Of a stretch of DNA of 64,000 bases, positions 40,735-51,825 are shown piece by piece; position 1 is the first letter of the stretch, and each line of letters begins with the position of its first letter. The notes under the pieces are model-generated. The model ran no database searches and was not told the origin of the DNA. It worked only from the letters and a program-made list of their open reading frames with translations. Origin of the DNA: Toxorhynchites rutilus septentrionalis (lineage: Eukaryota > Arthropoda > Insecta > Diptera > Culicidae); assembly GCF_029784135.1 (NCBI RefSeq), contig NC_073746.1:305924665-305988664 (forward strand), read 5' to 3'. The position numbers were made by a program, and so were the translations under genes.

Positions 40735-41675
40735 AGGGGTAGTATCTAGCACACGACCGCATATTTTCGACGTAGAACTACGCAGTATCCACTACAACCG
40801 CTTGTTTGCTACTTCGAATATTATTTTAGAATACATCGAAATTTTTGTAATAGATTATGTTCTTCGTTACAAATAATTTTGATAAACGTCCTTTTACGTT
40901 TGATATGATGTCTAGGACTACCAAAATATGTGAACGGAAGAATTGTCAAACGATCATTGTATTTTGCATTTCCCTCTAAAATTATTGCACATCTCATGTT
41001 TACGTAGTTCTCGAACCGCGAAAGTACATTCACTTCTAGTATCTGAAATGACGATTTTCCCAGGCTTCTCAGTCCAAAAGTACGTTTTAGGGAAACATCT
41101 TCCGGGTATAAAAGAACTCAACACCAAAAAAATACCCCCGACTTGCATGTATATTTGCAAAGCGGATTCTCACAGGCACATCGATTTTGAAGTCTGTGTT
41201 GGGTAAACCGTAAATCGGGCCAATCAAAACTTGTCAGTAGGACGTTTAAATAACGCTTGACCATTTTTCAGTTATTCAATTGTTCATCTCATGAAAAATA
41301 ACATTTTATTAATTGTGATAGACGCGTAGAAATATGTCCTATCAATAGATGCAAACATCTTTCCGATCTGTTAAGGAATATTCGAGTTATAAGCATTCGA
41401 AATACGAGTAGGGTTAGCACACAAATCGGCAGAACAAATGTATGGGAAAGAAGGAAGTTCTTCTAATTTTCATGAATTTAAACCGTTTAGAGATTAGTGA
41501 ATTGTAATGTAAAGCATATCAAACAAATCTTAGAGAATTTCCGATTCGATTGGTATGCAAATCATGAAAATTCACTCACAGTGAAAATAGTTATTAACGT
41601 TAACTTTATTTCATAAAAACGTGACCTGTTTTCTGATTTGGCACCCTTCCTGAAAGACGTAGTTCTACGTCAAAA
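40735..41675. mobile_element. GACGTAG-family element, full-length candidate
   Basis: Begins with agcacacgaccgcatattt and cgacgtagaactacg (about 40765-40779). Contains one to two ~95-bp minisatellite units (about 41040-41208), then accgtaaatcgggccaatc and gacgcgtagaaatat. It ends in ctgatttggcacccttcctg and gacgtagttctacgtc (41657-41672). About 0.9 kb, no ORF. Probably a non-autonomous DNA transposon; target duplication not determined. Confidence 0.55.
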
Positions 41676-41689
41676 AAAAGTCTCCCGAA

Positions 41690-42630
41690 AGAACATTTCC
41701 AATCGAATTCGAGAATCCATTCAAATCCACATAAAATGTTTATATCTCTATTTCTCTGCAATCTAGCCGCTCTCAATTAGTCACCACCAGTATGAAAGCT
41801 GGGACCAAACCGTAACAAATGACAGCAAACAAACCCAGAAGTCTCGGAACAGATAAAGCTCTCTTATGGGGACCTCTCCTCATTTACAGTGGCTTCCAAC
41901 TGAGTTCGGTCACCAACACCAATCCCCCAGTTGATTAATCTTCGCCAACAAGTGGACTTCATCAATCATTCATAAATTGGTTGGATTTGATGCTGGCGAA
42001 TTAGTATTGCACATTTACCGCGCCGATCCTCCGGCTCTTTAACCTTTTGCGGTCGTATTGAATTTGGGTGTCGCACTGGTCGGAATTATTTTTCCTTGAA
42101 AAGAAATGATCAGAACTTTTCATTTTAGATAAACAAAGATTGTGTCGCTTGAGACACTTATGCGATTATTCAAATAACATGAGACATTTAGGCAAACAGT
42201 AGTTCAGAAACTTATGAACAATCTTTTCCATCACACCAATGTGTTTCAATGGCTGAATACTGCTGTCATGATATTTGTCCCACATTCCTACGCATTCAAC
42301 GCACTGTGCGTTGTCTTATGTGGGTGACTACTTTGTTTGATACTGAGTACCGTTATCTATTACTAATAGGAGCACCGTATTGATACGTGAACGGGTTCAC
42401 TAGATATCAAGCTTCGTTTAGGAAATGCATAAACTGAGATAAAAGTAAATAAAAAAAGACGGGTGGGTAATGTCGGGAACATAACCGGAGTGACGTAGGA
42501 CTATACAAAGGGGACAGCTTTTGTTAAATATATATTTTAAATATATTATTTTATTTTCTTCTCCTACGTGAATACCTACCTATCTACCTGAAAAATTGAT
42601 TAGTTTACTGTTTACTCTTTATGAATATGT
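41690..42630. other. Spacer, no gene recognised
   Basis: A gacgtaggactat motif at about 42491 and a palindromic AT tract (ttaaatatatattttaaatatatt, near 42520) are the only structures seen. Confidence 0.35.
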
Positions 42631-42634
42631 TGAT

Positions 42635-42650
42635 GGTTCTGAAAAGAACC
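42635..42650 (-). terminator. Histone mRNA 3' stem-loop
   Basis: Minus strand GGTTCTTTTCAGAACC: a perfect 6-bp stem with a TTTC loop, matching the metazoan replication-dependent histone 3' end signal. It lies downstream of the H2A pseudogene at 42850-43122 on the same strand. Confidence 0.85.
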
Positions 42651-42667
42651 TTTGGTGTTGTGTTTTT

Positions 42668-42817
42668 GTTATCACTCGATATTCCCATCTTGTTCGGTTA
42701 AACCTTCCTGTTTAGCTATTGCGTTTGCCACTCGCCACAGCTTTCACAGTTGGAAAATTTCTTCCCATCCAGCTTGTGACATATTGTTCAGTAAATTACA
42801 TTTAATGCGACGTGCCG
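42668..42817. repeat. 150-bp direct repeat, copy 1
   Basis: Near-identical to 43411-43560 (ttatcactcgata.tcccat to gacgtgc / gcacgtcgcat). It lies between the H2A pseudogene body and its stem-loop, so it looks like an insertion into the 3' part of the histone unit. Confidence 0.75.
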
Positions 42818-42849
42818 GAGAAAAACTTTGCCATTCGCTGAAACTAATT

Positions 42850-43122
42850 GTTGCCTTGATGAGCGCCGAACCGAAGCTGCTCTGTTCTTGATGCGGGTTT
42901 TCCGATCGTCGTGAGCAGCTTTGCAAGCCAATTCGAGCACTTCGACGGCCGAAACTCTATAATCGCTGTTAGGTATACTGGTGCTCCGGCACCAATCCGT
43001 TCGGCCTTGTTACCCTTGCGGAGCAATCAGTAAATGCGACCAACAGGGAACTGAAGACCTGCACGGTTCGAGTGAGACTTTGCCTTTCCCTTAACTTGTC
43101 CTCCTTTGTTACGTCCACGATG
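42850..43122 (-). pseudogene. Histone H2A pseudogene 1
   Basis: Minus-strand frames read [20 protein letters not shown], then [19 protein letters not shown], then after a frame change VLELA-type residues and DRKTRI. These are the N-terminal tail, the first helix and the acidic-patch region of H2A. A stop replaces the His-Arg after GRI, and the region after KTRI no longer matches H2A. The N-terminal ATG codon is damaged near 43118. The 3' stem-loop at 42635 belongs to this unit. Confidence 0.85.
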
Positions 43123-43357
43123 CCGATGCCGTACAACCACACGGGTTTACGGTTTGAAAGAAAATAAGATATTTTTTTGGGGTCCGCGTGTATTATACTC
43201 TAGCAGTACACACTCACAGGATAGAGACAAATCGGCAGATTCAGCCAAAGGGGCGAGTCCAACGAGACGAATGAATGAGCGTTACAAGGGAGCGATGGCA
43301 AAAAAATACATTCATTACGATTTGTTCGCTCGTTGGATTCACATGCAGGCTAAAAAG

Positions 43358-43373
43358 GGTCCTTTTCAGGATC
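43358..43373 (+). terminator. Histone mRNA 3' stem-loop, plus strand
   Basis: GGTCCTTTTCAGGATC: a 6-bp stem with one G-T pair and a TTTC loop. It is on the opposite strand to the H2A pseudogene, consistent with the end of a divergent partner gene (H2B in many insect clusters) whose coding region is missing from the ~230 bp upstream. Confidence 0.7.
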
Positions 43374-43410
43374 ACAAAATTATATTCAATCTAAAGAGTT
43401 TATTGTTTTG

Positions 43411-43560
43411 TTATCACTCGATATCCCCATCTTGTTCGGCTAAACCTTTCTGTTTAGCGATTGCATTTGCCACTCGCCACAGCTTTCACAGTTGGAAAAT
43501 TTCTTCCCATCCAGCTTGTGACATATTTTACAGTAAATTACATTCAATGGCACGTCGCAT
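43411..43560. repeat. 150-bp direct repeat, copy 2
   Basis: Second copy of 42668-42817. Minus-strand reading gives KICHKLDGKKFSNCESCGEW, an open stretch with four cysteines that I do not recognise as a known domain. Confidence 0.7.
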
Positions 43561-43628
43561 TACCACCACTCAGTATCGGATTGGAGGTAATTTTAACCTG
43601 TAATTGAACATTTGCGATGACAGTGGTA

Positions 43629-43761
43629 CAGTGTCGACTTTCAATGTGGGGTCATAATTTGGACCCCGAACTCTATGTTTACAAAAATGTCCAACTAAAT
43701 ATGTCGAATTACAGGTCCGTCCAATTAGCTAAATGTCGAGATAAGTGTAAATTACTGTACT
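43629..43761. repeat. Short MITE-like segment
   Basis: Starts tacagtgtcgac and ends aattactgta, a short imperfect inverted terminus. Near its left end ggggtcataatttggacccc forms a near-palindrome. No coding capacity. Weak call. Confidence 0.3.
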
Positions 43762-43914
43762 TTCAATCTAGAAGCAATTCTGCCAAATTCACATACTCAT
43801 CATATCCTGGCAAACAAATTATGAAAAAATCAATTTGTGTTTTATTATTATTTTGGATATTGTTTTAGAAAGCATTGAACTGTATTTCCTAAACTCTTTT
43901 TTGGAAGGTTTAAT

Positions 43915-43930
43915 GGCCCTGAAAAGCGCC
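43915..43930 (-). terminator. Histone mRNA 3' stem-loop, one mismatch
   Basis: Minus strand GGCGCTTTTCAGGGCC: a 6-bp stem with one mismatch and the TTTC loop. Downstream of H2A pseudogene 2. Confidence 0.75.
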
Positions 43931-44099
43931 TTATTTTATGGAATGGTTCCAATTTAGAAAACTTAGTACTCGTGGTTTTGAAAAAAACCATTTCAAACGC
44001 CCTCGATGCCGCCTTGTTCTGGATTTGCCACCAAAGCAGTTTGTATAAAGAACAAACTTTTTTCTTCTGCTACCTGATGCCGTTTTGCGATTGCGTTTG

Positions 44100-44373
44100 C
44101 CACTCGCCATTCGCTGCAACTGCCTGTTGTCTTGATGTCCACCGAACCGAATGTGTTCTGTTCCGAATGCGGGTTTTCTTATCGTCGCGAGCAGCTTTGC
44201 CAGCTAACTCGATCACTTCGGCGGCCGAAACTATATAACGCCGGCTAGGTGGACTGGTACACTGGTACTAACGCGCTCGGCCTAGCTACCCTTGCGGGGA
44301 ACTCCAGATCAACACGGTTCGAGCGGGATTTTGCCTTTCCCTTCACTTTTCCTCCTTTACCATGTCCAGACAT
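44100..44373 (-). pseudogene. Histone H2A pseudogene 2
   Basis: Starts at 44373 with MSGHGKGGKVKGKAKSRSNR, an almost unchanged H2A N-terminal tail, then LEFP. About eight codons (VGRIHRLL region) are deleted; RKG, AERV-like and V.LAGVI follow in shifted frames, then a stop, ELAGKAAR.D-KKTRI-like residues and degenerate sequence. Relative to pseudogene 1 it lacks the 150-bp repeat. With the stem-loop at 43915, this supports a decayed genomic histone unit, not a polyadenylated retrocopy. Confidence 0.88.
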
Positions 44374-44614
44374 GGCTGCTTGGGTTGGTTTGTTGATGTG
44401 TTGTGATGCGAACCGATGTGGTGTACGGTTTGAATGAGAATGATCGTTACGGCAGCGGAGCGGGGATTTTTAAGCTGACTGGCTGGCTCGAGAATTACGC
44501 ATGTGTGAGACTGCGACCAATGTTTCGTTCATTTTTTTCTTTTTCCTTCCCAATCGTGCTTCATTCTATTTCGCTGCTGCTCTGGTTGCCCGTTTTGGTC
44601 GGTACGATTTGAGG

Positions 44615-44900
44615 AACACAAAATGGACCAATCAAAAATGGGCACATAGTGCATTTTGACAATGCTTGATATTTCACAATTATTCAATTATTTATCTCAA
44701 GAAAAATGAAATGTTATTCGTTATGATAGATGCGTAGATATATTTCCTATCAATTGTTGCAAAAACCTTTGCGATCTATTGAGAAATGATCGAGTTATAA
44801 GCGTTCCAAATCTTGCATTTTTTCCTACTTGTTCAGTGCCTAGATTTCCATTTCACCCCCTATATCTTCCGGTTAGACGTAGTCCTACGTCAAAATGGAG
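44615..44900. repeat. GACGTAG-family right end
   Basis: Shares accaatcaaaa, gatagatgcgtagatatattt.cctatca, gagttataagcgtt, catttttcct and ttccggttagacgtag with 55325-55597. Ends in the full near-palindrome gacgtagtcctacgtc (about 44876-44891). Confidence 0.7.
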
Positions 44901-45784
44901 GCAATCAAACAGGCAATTGAAACATTGCTCACAAGACAGTCGCACTCGATGATTTACATTATTTTTTCGAAACTTTTCACAACTAGAAGGCCAGAGCAGA
45001 GAAATCGACTTTATAATACTTTATTTTTCTCCAACCTATTTTTCAGACCATTAGACGCTACCAAGCCAAACATAATTATTCCAGAAGAAAGTTCCGTTTG
45101 AATAAAAGTTTAATTTCAATTTCTCTTCAAATTTTTTAGATGATGTGAACCATTTTTAAACGGTTGAAGCTTGCCCTGTTTGTATGTTTGTAGGGGAAGA
45201 CGGGGGAAGACGGGGAAAGACGGGGGAAGACGGGGGAAGACGGTAAGATGGTCACTCTCTAGATTATTGAAACAATCAACTATTGGATAATTATAATATA
45301 TTATTTTAGTGTATTGCATTACCCACAATTCTGTGTACTCATTTTGGCGTGTGTATAGCTGAAACGTTATGATAAAACAACAAAAATAAACTTTTCAGAT
45401 GGCGACGAGCACCGATTTATTATTTTGTTCGCTAGAAACTCAGTGTTTTAGTGGTGAATGAGTACATGTCTCGAGAAACCAATGTTATAATAGTAAACAC
45501 ACAGGTCTGTTAAGTGTATTTATATAGAAAACGCATTTTAAGCATTTCCTAGAATTATTGAGGTATTTTTACTTACGTGGGTTAAGACACTATTGTAAAA
45601 AATATGATTTGCCATAATAGATATCATTTGAACGCATGCAATTGACGAATTCATTGAGAAAATCCCATTTTTTGTATTGTTGGTCGCATAACTCAAGGCG
45701 CATTCATGATAAAATTAATTTGTTTTCAGATGCCACATATAATAATGTTTTATTATGATAAGGGTTTAATGCGATTCAACGAAA
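44901..45784. other. Spacer with a GGGGGAAGAC tandem
   Basis: No gene recognised. At 45193-45243 the unit ggggaagac(g) is repeated five times after taggggaagac, which resembles the taggggaa..ggg termini of the elements at 57360 and 58390. Confidence 0.45.
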
Positions 45785-45880
45785 ATGGAGGTAAACCAAC
45801 GCGAGTCGAGAGAACAAATTCTTAAAAAAAAACCTGGAATTTCCTGACCTGTCGCACCGACAGTTGGGAAAAATGGAATG
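45785..45880 (+). pseudogene. Tc1-type transposase N-terminal scrap
   Basis: Reads MEVNQRESREQILK, then, after one extra A in a run of nine, NLEFPDLSHRQLGKM. This matches the N-terminus of the transposase fragment at 2320 (ERRELIL..NPELSHRDIGKM). It breaks off where the foldback element begins at 45881. Confidence 0.7.
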
Positions 45881-46013
45881 TTCATTAATCAAGGACAATG
45901 ATGAGACTAAAATAAAATCGTGGGGCATGTTGGATCTTCACTATCCGCTTTTAATGGTTTCATCATATGCCTCGCATTTTATTTTAGTCTCATCAATGTC
46001 CTTGATTGATGAA
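45881..46013. mobile_element. Foldback MITE, 133 bp
   Basis: Arms of about 49 bp are near-perfect inverted repeats: 45881-45929 starts ttcattaatcaaggacaatg, and 45965-46013 ends its complement, cattgt-type/cttgattgatgaa. Arms share gatgagactaaaataaaat. The loop is about 35 bp. The target duplication is unclear. Confidence 0.8.
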
Positions 46014-47427
46014 GGAAGGGGTATGATAACTGCTAACTGCTATTTGCCTAATTATTTTCTAGCTTTTAGTACATTATCTGTATTATTATTATGTTTAATC
46101 ACAAAGAAATCGTTTAATTAAAAAGTTTTTTTCTTATTTTATTCGTATGAGTTTTCTTTTTTCCTGTAACGATGTAAATCACCCTCGAATAACCTTTCGT
46201 GGAATTTTGAGGCGGTAGATAGTGACCAAATGGCATTAAACAATCTCCATAATTTATATTGACGTTTTTTGGGCAAATTGGTAATCACTTGTTCATCGTG
46301 CATGTTTACGAAATTACAATGAAATACTATAAATGTTGTAATGCGATGCGTCAAACGTAAGACAGGCAAGAACATAACAAAAAATAAACCCTCAAAATAT
46401 TGAGTGAGTTAGACGAAATATAGAGCTCAGAGGGGCACTTATGTTGCCGCAACATTCTTGGTCCTGCAGCAACTTATATTTATAACCCTCTCTTAGAGCA
46501 CAGATAATCCGACCGATACATCCTCGAAATCATTGCTACCAAGTGGTTGTCCGCATTTACATTTACATCCCGCAGAGCAACATAACCATGATCAACGCAC
46601 TTTCCGTAATCGCTTAGTTCATATATAATTTATGTAAATATGGCTTTCATTCACTCGCTCACTCGTTTGCTTCCGAGCGCATGTGTTAAACCCGCGGCAG
46701 TACACTCGAGAGGTAGGTAATAAAGACCCACCGGATCACATTACGTGTTGGAGGAGGCACTTTATCTTCGCATGCCAAAGAACCTCGCAGAGCGACACTA
46801 AGTAACACCGGTGAACCGTATTCCATCGTAGCAGGGAAGGTGCGCCATTTCCGATTATCGCTAGATCCGTCATGTTTTTAATTTATATAATCGTAATTCT
46901 CAAATGCTACTTTAGGAATATTCACATAAAAAAACAGTAGGGATAACAGCATTCAACCGAAACTCTTAAATAATAATATATTCTTTAACACTTTTCCTCC
47001 GTCGAAATGAATCATTAAGGATTGCTTCGTATTATTTGTTTGGACGGTGACAAAGACCTTTCGTAATCATTGCTAAACATAGTGGTTAACAGAAAAGCGC
47101 ATAAGTCAACATATTTGCTACATCGTTGGAATTGATTCACACGAAGTGCTCTTAGTCCGGAAAGTGTGACCAACGCCATTAAAATTTCAACTTCGGCCAG
47201 TTGAGCATCACACTTGCACGATAAATAATTCAATATTGAAAAGCCAACTAGCGTACACAACAACATCCAACAAATGGTGCCAGTTAGGTGTGGGGTAGCC
47301 CAGAGAGTGCTCTCAACAAATGTTCACCCACCCAAATGTGGATGTATGGGATGGATTTCCTCGTCCATTGGATGCGAAACTAGCTCACTGCATGTTGAAT
47401 CATTATTTTAATTACGACATGACGATG

Positions 47428-47430
<3 letters not shown>
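46014..47430. other. Spacer, no gene recognised
   Basis: AT-rich sequence with short frames only; no shared repeat noticed. Confidence 0.35.

Positions 47431-47463
<33 letters not shown>
47430..47463. repeat. TG microsatellite
   Basis: An uninterrupted (GT)n run of about 30 bp. Confidence 0.97.
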
Positions 47464-47464
<1 letters not shown>

Positions 47465-47631
47465 TGCGTCGTATGCCCGGCAAAAAAAACGGGATGGCAA
47501 CAGCAAATGGGTGGCTTCGAAAAGGGTCAACACGACGCAAACATACATACATCCAAATGTAATGAATATTTTCGGGGTAAAAAAAATGTTTGCAATTTAT
47601 TCATCCGAGCTGTTTTATTATAGCGGAAGTG

Positions 47632-48200
47632 GGGGCATAGTGGTCACCCTAAGGAATATGCCCATTTCCAGCACCCACATACCGATTCAATTCTCGTTTC
47701 TCGAAGAATATCATAGTTCAACTCATTGTTCTTCAAGATAGCAAACGGCTTTTACTATAAAAAAATCAAAATAGTACAGTTTTCATCATTAGAAAAAAAG
47801 GTGAAAAAAAAACCTTTCACCATTTTTTTTTACTTGGAGGTAAAGTGGTCAACTAGTGGGGGCAAAGTGGTCACTCGTATATATCAAGCTAAATGAGATA
47901 GATTTATGCGTTTTTTTCGTCCAAATTTGTTCACATCATATTTGAGATACTAGGTAGATGTATGAAACAAGCTCGGCGTATTCACCTATAGTTTAAATTT
48001 GAATTTTCTCATGCATACAAAACGTAGTAAGAAACACATAAAGTTCCGCATAATGAGGCTTGGTTTAGTTGGAATGGCATATTTATCCAAGGTCAAAGCC
48101 ACAAAAGGATCTTCTTCAAGAGCAGAATGTGATGTAGTATATCAGCTTTAGTAAACAGAACATTGCAAGTTGTTATTCAGCTATGACCACTTTGCCCCCA
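47632..48200. mobile_element. Non-autonomous TIR element, about 570 bp
   Basis: Left end gggggcatagtggtcaccc (47631 on) and right end tgaccactttgccccc (48184-48199) are inverted. A further ggggcaaagtggtca lies inside at about 47863. No ORF. The superfamily and target duplication were not determined. Confidence 0.5.
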
Positions 48201-48536
48201 AACATCAAAATAATTTCTATGCTAATTAATCACTGAGATTGAACAAAATATCTGTTCACCTCTCCTAGAATATGTGAACAGTCGTCCAAACTAATGATTT
48301 GTCCAATATATCAGATTGAATAAACTAAATTTCACGAGAAATTCCTTAGATACCATGCGCACTGAACTACGGCCGAATGGCTAATGAGAGAGTAATTTCT
48401 GTTTTTATTTGTATTTTGACATGTGACAGCTCTACTGAAGTACAGAGTGACTCGAAAGTCATTAAATTCTTCAAACATAAGGTGACTATTAATACGGCAT
48501 CTATAGACAATAGTTACAAAAGTACTCGCTTGCATG
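48201..48536. other. Spacer, no gene recognised
   Basis: Short overlapping frames (48332-48640) without family resemblance. Confidence 0.35.
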
Positions 48537-48834
48537 GAGCTATTAACGCTCAAAATCTCGTTCTCCGACGTAACGCTTTCGTTTTCGAAATGTTGAACTA
48601 ACACCCCAGCATAGAAAAAATTCGAACATAAAAAACGCACAAAAACAGGTTTTGCTATACAGTGAGAGTACCCTCGGATTATTTATTTTTTTATTCTTTA
48701 CTTATCTATCGATATAGCGAAAAACGTAAATCAACAGATAAGTAATGTTCGTTCGTGAAAAACTGAATAATATATTCTAGTTATGCATCTTTTGCTTATT
48801 TCGAAATGAAGTATAGAATGGCAGATAATGTATG
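48537..48834. repeat. 300-bp direct repeat, copy 1
   Basis: Near-identical to 49513-49819: gagctattaacgctcaaaat, then tctccgacgtaacgctttcg, accctcggattattta, and gcagataatgtatg. The two copies bracket a minisatellite array. Confidence 0.9.
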
Positions 48835-48835
48835 C

Positions 48836-49300
48836 ATTTGCAATGTCAATCTGCCAATGCGGCATAGTTTTGAAATCTGTGTTAGTAGAACATTCCAATT
48901 TCCAAAAACGCAAACGAGTACAAAAGTACCCACTACTTGCATCTATTTTGCCATGCCGATTTCCCCATGCTCCATGGTTTTGAAGTCTGTGTTAGGAAAA
49001 CATTCTAATTTGCAAGAGCGCAAACGAGAACAAAAGTACCTGCTGCTTGCATCTATTTTGCAATATCAGTTTCCCCAGGCTCCATGGTTTTGAAGTCTAT
49101 GTAAGGGAAATATTCCGATTTGCAGAAATGCAAGCGTGTATAAAAGTACCCACAACTTGCATCTTTTTTGCAATGCCGATTTTCCCAGGCTCCATGGTCT
49201 GTGTTAGGGAAACATTCCGATTTTCAAAAGCGCAAACCGATTTCCCCTGGTTCCATGGTTTTGAAGTCTGTGTTAGGGAAACATCCATTCATTCCAGCGA
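48836..49300 (+). repeat. Minisatellite, about 95-bp units
   Basis: About five units of a ~95-bp monomer: ctccatggttttgaagtctg, gttagggaaacattc, cgatttgc, caaaagtaccc, acttgcatc and tttgcaatgccgatttcccc. The same monomer is found at 54868-55315, 51480-51639, 41040-41208 and, inverted, at 4456-4610 and 25865-26040. Confidence 0.88.
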
Positions 49301-49319
49301 TAGTACCTCAATCGGTGCG

Positions 49320-49533
49320 CAATCATAACTGAGTAGATTTCCGAGCGACACTCGCTTTTATACCGATTGATGTGATTTCAATCGCCTGTTTCGAAAGCAA
49401 TTTTAAGGCTATTGAAACAAGTTTTTGGATCAAGAAGTAACAAGCATGGAAGGCGTTGACATTTTATCATTCGAATGAAGTGTTTATGATACCATTTCCT
49501 TCACTTGTTTAGGAGCTATTAACGCTCAAAATC
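49320..49533 (+). repeat. Dispersed repeat, copy 2 (partner at 1.7 kb)
   Basis: Matches 1689-1903 over about 210 bp, including gcaattttaaggctattg and aacaagtttttggat. Overlaps the start of the 300-bp direct repeat at 49513. Confidence 0.75.
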
Positions 49534-49819
49534 TCGTTCTCCGACGTAACGCTTTCGTTTTCGAAATTTTTAACTAACACCCCAGCATAGAAAAAAATCG
49601 AACATAAAAGCGCACAAAAACAGGTTTAGCTATACAGTGAGAATACCCTCGGATTATTTATTTTTTCATTCTTTACTTATCTATCGATATAGCGAAAAAC
49701 GTAAATCAACAGGTAAGTAATGTCGTTCGTGAGCATATTCCGAAAAACTGAATAATATACTCTAGTTATGCATCTTTTGCTTATTTCGAAATGAAGTATA
49801 GAATGGCAGATAATGTATG
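49513..49819. repeat. 300-bp direct repeat, copy 2
   Basis: Second copy of 48537-48834, 976 bp downstream, same orientation, a few percent diverged by eye. Confidence 0.9.
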
Positions 49820-51060
49820 TTTATCCACTAGCCTTATCACCAATAATTGCATCTTATTCAATCAAAACATCCTTTCAATTGTTATCGACCCATCCGAATC
49901 TAGTAGCTTCTTCGAGCCGTTGAAAGTTTTCCAATGAATATTAATGACATGATAGTCGCTGCAAGCCATAATCAGTAGCTCCCTCCCTCCCGGAATACGA
50001 AGATTCCGAACGATCAACTCGTCTGTCGGCAAATAGAGGAAATGGGCGCGAGATGTTAGATCCAATCCATCAGTCAGTCATTTCATTTGCCCATGGATTG
50101 CCTATGGCACCACTGAGCTCCATCGTCTGAATGAACGTGGAGAATTTGAATTGCGGAACAGTTCATCAATAATTCATTCCGTTCAATTAACTCGATACAA
50201 GATGCGTGGAGAAAATTATGAATCGAATGCTATGCTGTTTTGCATCCTTGAAAGAACACAACAGAAGTATCTTCAGTGCAATTTACAACGTGAACAGTAT
50301 TTGCTTGAAAGGCGACTAATTATGCGGAATCTGGTCAGATGATCAATCTTCCGTCAGGTTCTTACTGCAATGCCATAACATAGGAAAAAAATAATTAATT
50401 GAGAATAAAAAAGGCATGGATTGTAGCTTGACAGGAATAATAGAACATCCCAGTTATAATAGCATCCGACACGAAACGACCTATCAAAAGTCTGAGAGAT
50501 AATATTTTTGTGAACCATTTTCACCTTCTGTCCGAGGTAAACTTCATCGCGACGTAGCGATCCTTCTGACGTGTGATATACCCTCATCAATATTCTTCAT
50601 GGAGTATAAAAGCACCCTACCCCCCTCCCTCCCCCCTTTTTTCAAAAGGGCAACATTTTCTTAAGAGGGGTTGAATTCAACATCCATATCCAATTTCGAA
50701 GGGCTTCCCATGAAGCCACACACTTCTCGATATCGATCGACTGCAAAATTGATAGGATTGACGTTCGTATTTTATTACATTGGATGATTTTGTTATGCTT
50801 ATCACCGTGATTGCCTTCAAGAAGCTGCAACGGACGAGGAAATGAATATTTGATGAAGGGTCAAGTGTTTTTCGATTGATTTCAGCACCTGTAGTGGGTG
50901 TTCTAGCATTCGAATTATGTCATAGATTTCACTATAAATAAAATGCTAATGAGCCTTAAATAAATAAATAAAAATAAATGGGATAAAAAAATCGTTCCTG
51001 TACTTCAATAGTTACTAATATTTTAAAAAAATGAGTGGGTTATATCTATGATATAACCGC
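49820..51060. other. Spacer, no gene recognised
   Basis: Short frames only (for example 67 codons at 49862-50065 and 78 at 50354-50590, both minus) without recognised domains. A cytosine-rich tract is at about 50620-50640. A host exon here cannot be excluded. Confidence 0.3.
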
Positions 51061-51639
51061 AAGGTTGACGTGGAACTACCTTAGCTTAGCAATCATTCGT
51101 TTGTATTGATTAAACTCTTGATTGAATGAAACAGTTTCCAAATTCAATTGAGTTCAATATATTTGCTCTGTGAGTGAAAAAAATGAACAAATGCCGTGTA
51201 AAGTCAATTCATTCATTGTGATTGATTGTTCTTCGTTACAAGTAAATTTAATGACGGACCTTTTACTTTTGGTATGATGACTAGAACAAAATATATGTAC
51301 GGAAGAATTATCAAACGTTTGATGAACCAGCCTAAGGCTGAAAATCTTTCCAATAAAGACAAAAAAAAATTATCAAACGATTATTTTATTTTACATTTCC
51401 CTCTGAAGTTTACATCCCAAAAGTGTACATACTTCTTGAATCTCGAATTTGCTTGAAACTGGGAAGTTTATTCGCTTCTAGTGTCTGCACGATTTTCCCA
51501 GGTTCCTAAATTTAGAAAATCATGTTAGGACAGACATATTCCACTCTGCACAAAGGCAAGCGAGGACAAAAGTACTCGCAGTTTGCATTTATTTGCAGAG
51601 ACAATTTCCCCAGAAACCTCGGTTTTGAAGTCTGTGTTA
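51061..51639. repeat. GACGTAG-family element, left part
   Basis: Starts ttgacgtggaactacc (about 51063). Ends with ~95-bp minisatellite units, cut at gtctgtgtta by the Harbinger insertion; the element resumes at 54868. Confidence 0.6.
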
Positions 51640-51825
51640 GCGTGGAAACACACTAGACGGCTCTCCCGCGCGGTTTTCGCAATGACAAGTCGCAGCAGGA
51701 GATAGCCGTAAAACACACATAGCGACGGTTTGAATAGCTGTCATTATATTAATGTATGTGGAGCTGTCAATCTCATTCTCACTGTGGTTGATTGTTATCA
51801 ACATTGAATAACTTAAATTATTGCA

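Noticed and set aside
47432..47741. Cys-Val repeat proteins from overlapping frames
   Set aside because: Produced by translating the TG microsatellite.
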